DNA of 32,816 nucleotides from Streptomyces klenkii (GTDB taxonomy: Bacteria > Actinomycetota > Actinomycetes > Streptomycetales > Streptomycetaceae): the NCBI RefSeq assembly GCF_003626645.1, contig NZ_RBAM01000030.1, positions 1 to 32,816 on the forward strand. Direction: 5' to 3'. The position numbers were made by a program, and so were the translations under genes. The notes beneath the pieces were generated by a model, which was not told the origin of the DNA, did not search any database, and saw only the letters and a list, made by a program, of their open reading frames with translations. Of the stretch, positions 31,333 through 32,816 are shown piece after piece; the first letter of the stretch is position 1; every line of letters begins with the position of its first letter.

Positions 31333-32003
31333 ACCGTGGAGGCATAAGGAAGACATCAAGCAACGGCATCGTCGTTCTCGCGGGAGAGAGCTCCAACGAT
31401 CGCCGGATGCTCGCTGCCTTCATCAAGGCCAACCACCCAAAACTTGCCTCCGCCGTCAGCCTCACCGAGATCACCGATCCGGTGCGCCTGCGCAAGAAGT
31501 CGGGTGCCGACCTGGCGACAGCTGCGTCCATCCTGGTCAGGAAGGCCCAGGGAAAGGCCAGGCTGAAGAGGGGTGAATTCATCGGGATCGCAATCCACGA
31601 GGACATGGACACTCCTCCAGGACCGGCCTACGACGCTGCACGCCGAGCGGTCTCCGGGGCCATCGCCAAGGCTGCCGGCTCCTGCTCGTCCGTCTACGCC
31701 CTGGCGGCCGCCGAGTCAGAAGCGTGGCTTCTTCTCTTCCCCAAGGCGTTCACACTCCACAGACCGGCGTGGCAGTTTCCCGCCCAATGGCAGGGCAAGG
31801 ACACAGGTCGACGGCTGTCCCCCAAGGAAGACCTGCAGGCCGAGTTCACCAGCCCGCGGTACCGGGAGAGCGACGGCCCGGAAATCGTCCGCAAGGCCTT
31901 GAGCCACGGCATGCTCACCAAGCCCAGTGGCACCAACCGCTCCTACAGCGAGTTCGTCACAGACCTCGCAAAGTGGCCGGTACCTGACCGCACAGGCCGC
32001 TGA
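31329..32003 (+). CDS. TOPRIM/DUF4276-like effector paired with the ATPase
   Basis: This 224-residue protein starts at GTG 31329, inside the ATPase stop (GTGA overlap). The fold pattern fits a TOPRIM-like nuclease. E20-x3-D24 follows the first strand (IVVLAGESSND). An acidic E91-D92-M-D94 follows the next core strand (FIGIAIHEDMDTP). A later AAAESEAWLLLFPKA (126-140) resembles the E-x-W-L-L segment of DUF4276/RloB-type proteins. The assignment is from motif pattern alone and moderate. Pairing with AAA_21 parallels AbiL (AAA plus RloB) and PARIS (AAA plus DUF4435), where the small protein is the toxic nuclease. The tail (KPSGTNRSYSEFVTDLAKW) is unassigned. The operon ends at a perfect terminator. 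Confidence 0.7.
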   Translation: MNRGGIRKTSSNGIVVLAGESSNDRRMLAAFIKANHPKLASAVSLTEITDPVRLRKKSGADLATAASILVRKAQGKARLKRGEFIGIAIHEDMDTPPGPAYDAARRAVSGAIAKAAGSCSSVYALAAAESEAWLLLFPKAFTLHRPAWQFPAQWQGKDTGRRLSPKEDLQAEFTSPRYRESDGPEIVRKALSHGMLTKPSGTNRSYSEFVTDLAKWPVPDRTGR

Positions 32004-32030
32004 GGAGTCCCGAAGGGTGGCGTGGCGCCC

Positions 32031-32055
32031 GGGGCGAGGGCTCAGCCCTCGCCCC
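32031..32055 (+). terminator. Terminator of the ATPase/TOPRIM-like operon
   Basis: GGGGCGAGGGCT (32031-32042) and AGCCCTCGCCCC (32044-32055) are perfectly complementary around one central base, 28 bases after the stop. It could also act on tRNA-Lys read-through from the other side. Confidence 0.75.
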
Positions 32056-32195
32056 GATGCTGCCTGCTCGTCCCCGGCTTCTGGCCACGCAATGGCTGCC
32101 CACAGCGCATCAGAACGCCGGAGCGCCCCGCCCGGCACATGCCTGGCGAGGCGCTCGACCGCAGGTCAGCGGCATAATGCCGGACCCGCATCGCG

Positions 32196-32268
32196 TAGGC
32201 CGTGTGGGACTCGAACCCACAACCAATGGATTAAAAGTCCACTGCTCTGCCAATTGAGCTAACGGCCC
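32196..32268 (-). tRNA. tRNA-Lys (anticodon UUU)
   Basis: The minus strand gives a full 73-base cloverleaf. The acceptor is GGGCCGT/ACGGCCT (with a G-U first pair), discriminator A, D-arm GCTC/GAGC and anticodon arm GTGGA-CTTTTAA-TCCAT with TTT at the centre. The T-arm is GTGGG-TTCGAGT-CCCAC. No CCA is encoded, as usual in Streptomyces. Its 3' end faces the ATPase/TOPRIM-like operon, a common insertion geometry for islands. Confidence 0.97.
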
Positions 32269-32349
32269 GCACCCCGCAGCATAGCCCGGCCGACCGCGTT
32301 ATCCCGAGTCGTTATGGCCGATGCGTCGGACGAACCCGCGGATGCAGCA

Positions 32350-32383
32350 GGGCCCGTACGCCACCGAAGTGCCGTACGGGCCC
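32350..32383 (-). terminator. Terminator of the RGG-repeat gene
   Basis: GGGCCCGTACG (32350-32360) pairs perfectly with CGTACGGGCCC (32373-32383), with extra CAC/GTG pairing in the loop. It lies 18 bases past the stop at 32401. Confidence 0.8.
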
Positions 32384-32400
32384 CAAATCACCTGCGGTTA

Positions 32401-32816
32401 TCAGCCGTTGCGCTTCCAGCGCGGCTTGTCGTCGCGGCGGCCGAAGGAACCGGTGCCACCGCGGTGGTCGTCGCGGCGACCGGTCGGGCGGTCGTGGCCA
32501 CCGGAGCGGAAGCCGCCGCCGGCCGGACGGTCGTCACGACGGTCGCGGTTGAACGGACGGTCGCTGCCGCCGGAGCGGAAGCCGCCGCCGTGCGAGGGGC
32601 GGTCGTCGCGACGGAAGCCGCCGCCGGCCGGACGCTCGTCACGACGGAAGCCACCGGAGCGGTTGTCGTCGCGACGGAAGCCGCCGGAGGGGCGGTCGTC
32701 GCGGCGGAAACCACCGGAGCGGTTGTCATCACGACGGTCGTCACGGCGGAAGCCGCCACGGTCACCACCGCGGTCATCGCGACGGTCACCACCACGGAAG
32801 CCGTCACGGTCGTCAC
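32401..32816 (-). CDS. C-terminal part of an RGG/FRRDD-repeat RNA-binding protein (partial)
   Basis: The frame is open from the right edge to TGA at 32401-32403, about 137 residues, and the start lies outside the window. It is low complexity: tandem GGFRRDD units with spacers such as RPS, NRS and RPA, then GGGFRSGG variants, ending DDKPRWKRNG. Four GGFRRD(D/E) units follow each other at 10-11 residue spacing. RGG/FRRDD tails bind RNA and promote phase separation. In Streptomyces they are attached to DEAD-box helicases and other RNA enzymes, so a helicase or RNA-modifying enzyme is likely but unproven. The periodic DNA keeps another frame open on the same strand; that frame (Thr/Val/Ala-rich) is a shadow. 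Codon use is strongly biased to CGN, GAC and GGN. Confidence 0.8.
   Translation of the reverse strand, partial: DDRDGFRGGDRRDDRGGDRGGFRRDDRRDDNRSGGFRRDDRPSGGFRRDDNRSGGFRRDERPAGGGFRRDDRPSHGGGFRSGGSDRPFNRDRRDDRPAGGGFRSGGHDRPTGRRDDHRGGTGSFGRRDDKPRWKRNG

Noticed and set aside
29990..32268. An integrative element with att sites at tRNA-Lys
   Set aside because: There is no integrase and no visible second copy of the tRNA 3' end on the far side. Only the position is suggestive.
32388..32816. Thr/Val/Ala-rich minus-strand frame at the right edge
   Set aside because: A different frame of the same repeat DNA encodes the regular GGFRRDD tail, ends in a typical basic C-terminus and is followed by a terminator.

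Overview
The window reads as a piece of a Streptomyces chromosome. Coding DNA is very GC-rich with G/C-heavy third codon positions, GTG starts are common, and several genes belong to families typical of the genus (AtrA-like TetR regulator, ORF1590/SCO4114-like sporulation protein, DUF6227, PrsW, a c-di-AMP riboswitch before a cell-wall peptidase). From memory, the gene order resembles the S. coelicolor SCO4096-SCO4122 neighbourhood read in reverse. This synteny was recalled, not computed.

Layout, left to right. 1-248: no gene, but a canonical promoter points out of the left edge. 249-2247: divergent marR/MFS efflux pair. 2306-4120: PAS-PP2C-HATPase signalling phosphatase. 4387-6831: type II NADH dehydrogenase divergent from the AtrA-type regulator. 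7148-9142: an ECF sigma factor fused to an anti-sigma-like zinc motif, a membrane helix and a C-terminal NPCBM sugar-binding module. 9158-11314: degenerate asparagine-synthase-like gene. 11315-12138: an 824-bp intergenic region with a 13-bp-phased array of DnaA-box-like 9-mers, a strong hairpin and a 14-bp palindrome. 12139-13587: ORF1590-type sporulation regulator. 13824-17439: L-2-hydroxyglutarate oxidase, TrmB, PrsW protease.

17496-21895 looks like an accessory defence module set into this housekeeping backbone. A McrB-N/PD-(D/E)XK nuclease is divergent from a PLD nuclease-helicase-DUF3427 protein of 1044 residues. The backbone resumes with a small membrane protein, an aldo/keto reductase, an M23 peptidase under a c-di-AMP riboswitch, a membrane SpoIIE phosphatase, a DEAD-box RNA helicase, a cold-shock protein with an elaborate leader, and DUF6227. 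A second probable defence unit (30109-32003) is an AAA ATPase translationally coupled to a small TOPRIM/DUF4276-like protein, beside the 3' end of tRNA-Lys(UUU). The right edge holds the C-terminus of an RGG/FRRDD-repeat protein.

Most transcription units end at perfect hairpins. Short direct repeats sit just after several stop codons. The three best candidates for something undescribed are the DnaA-box array, the divergent nuclease/helicase pair and the ATPase/TOPRIM-like pair.
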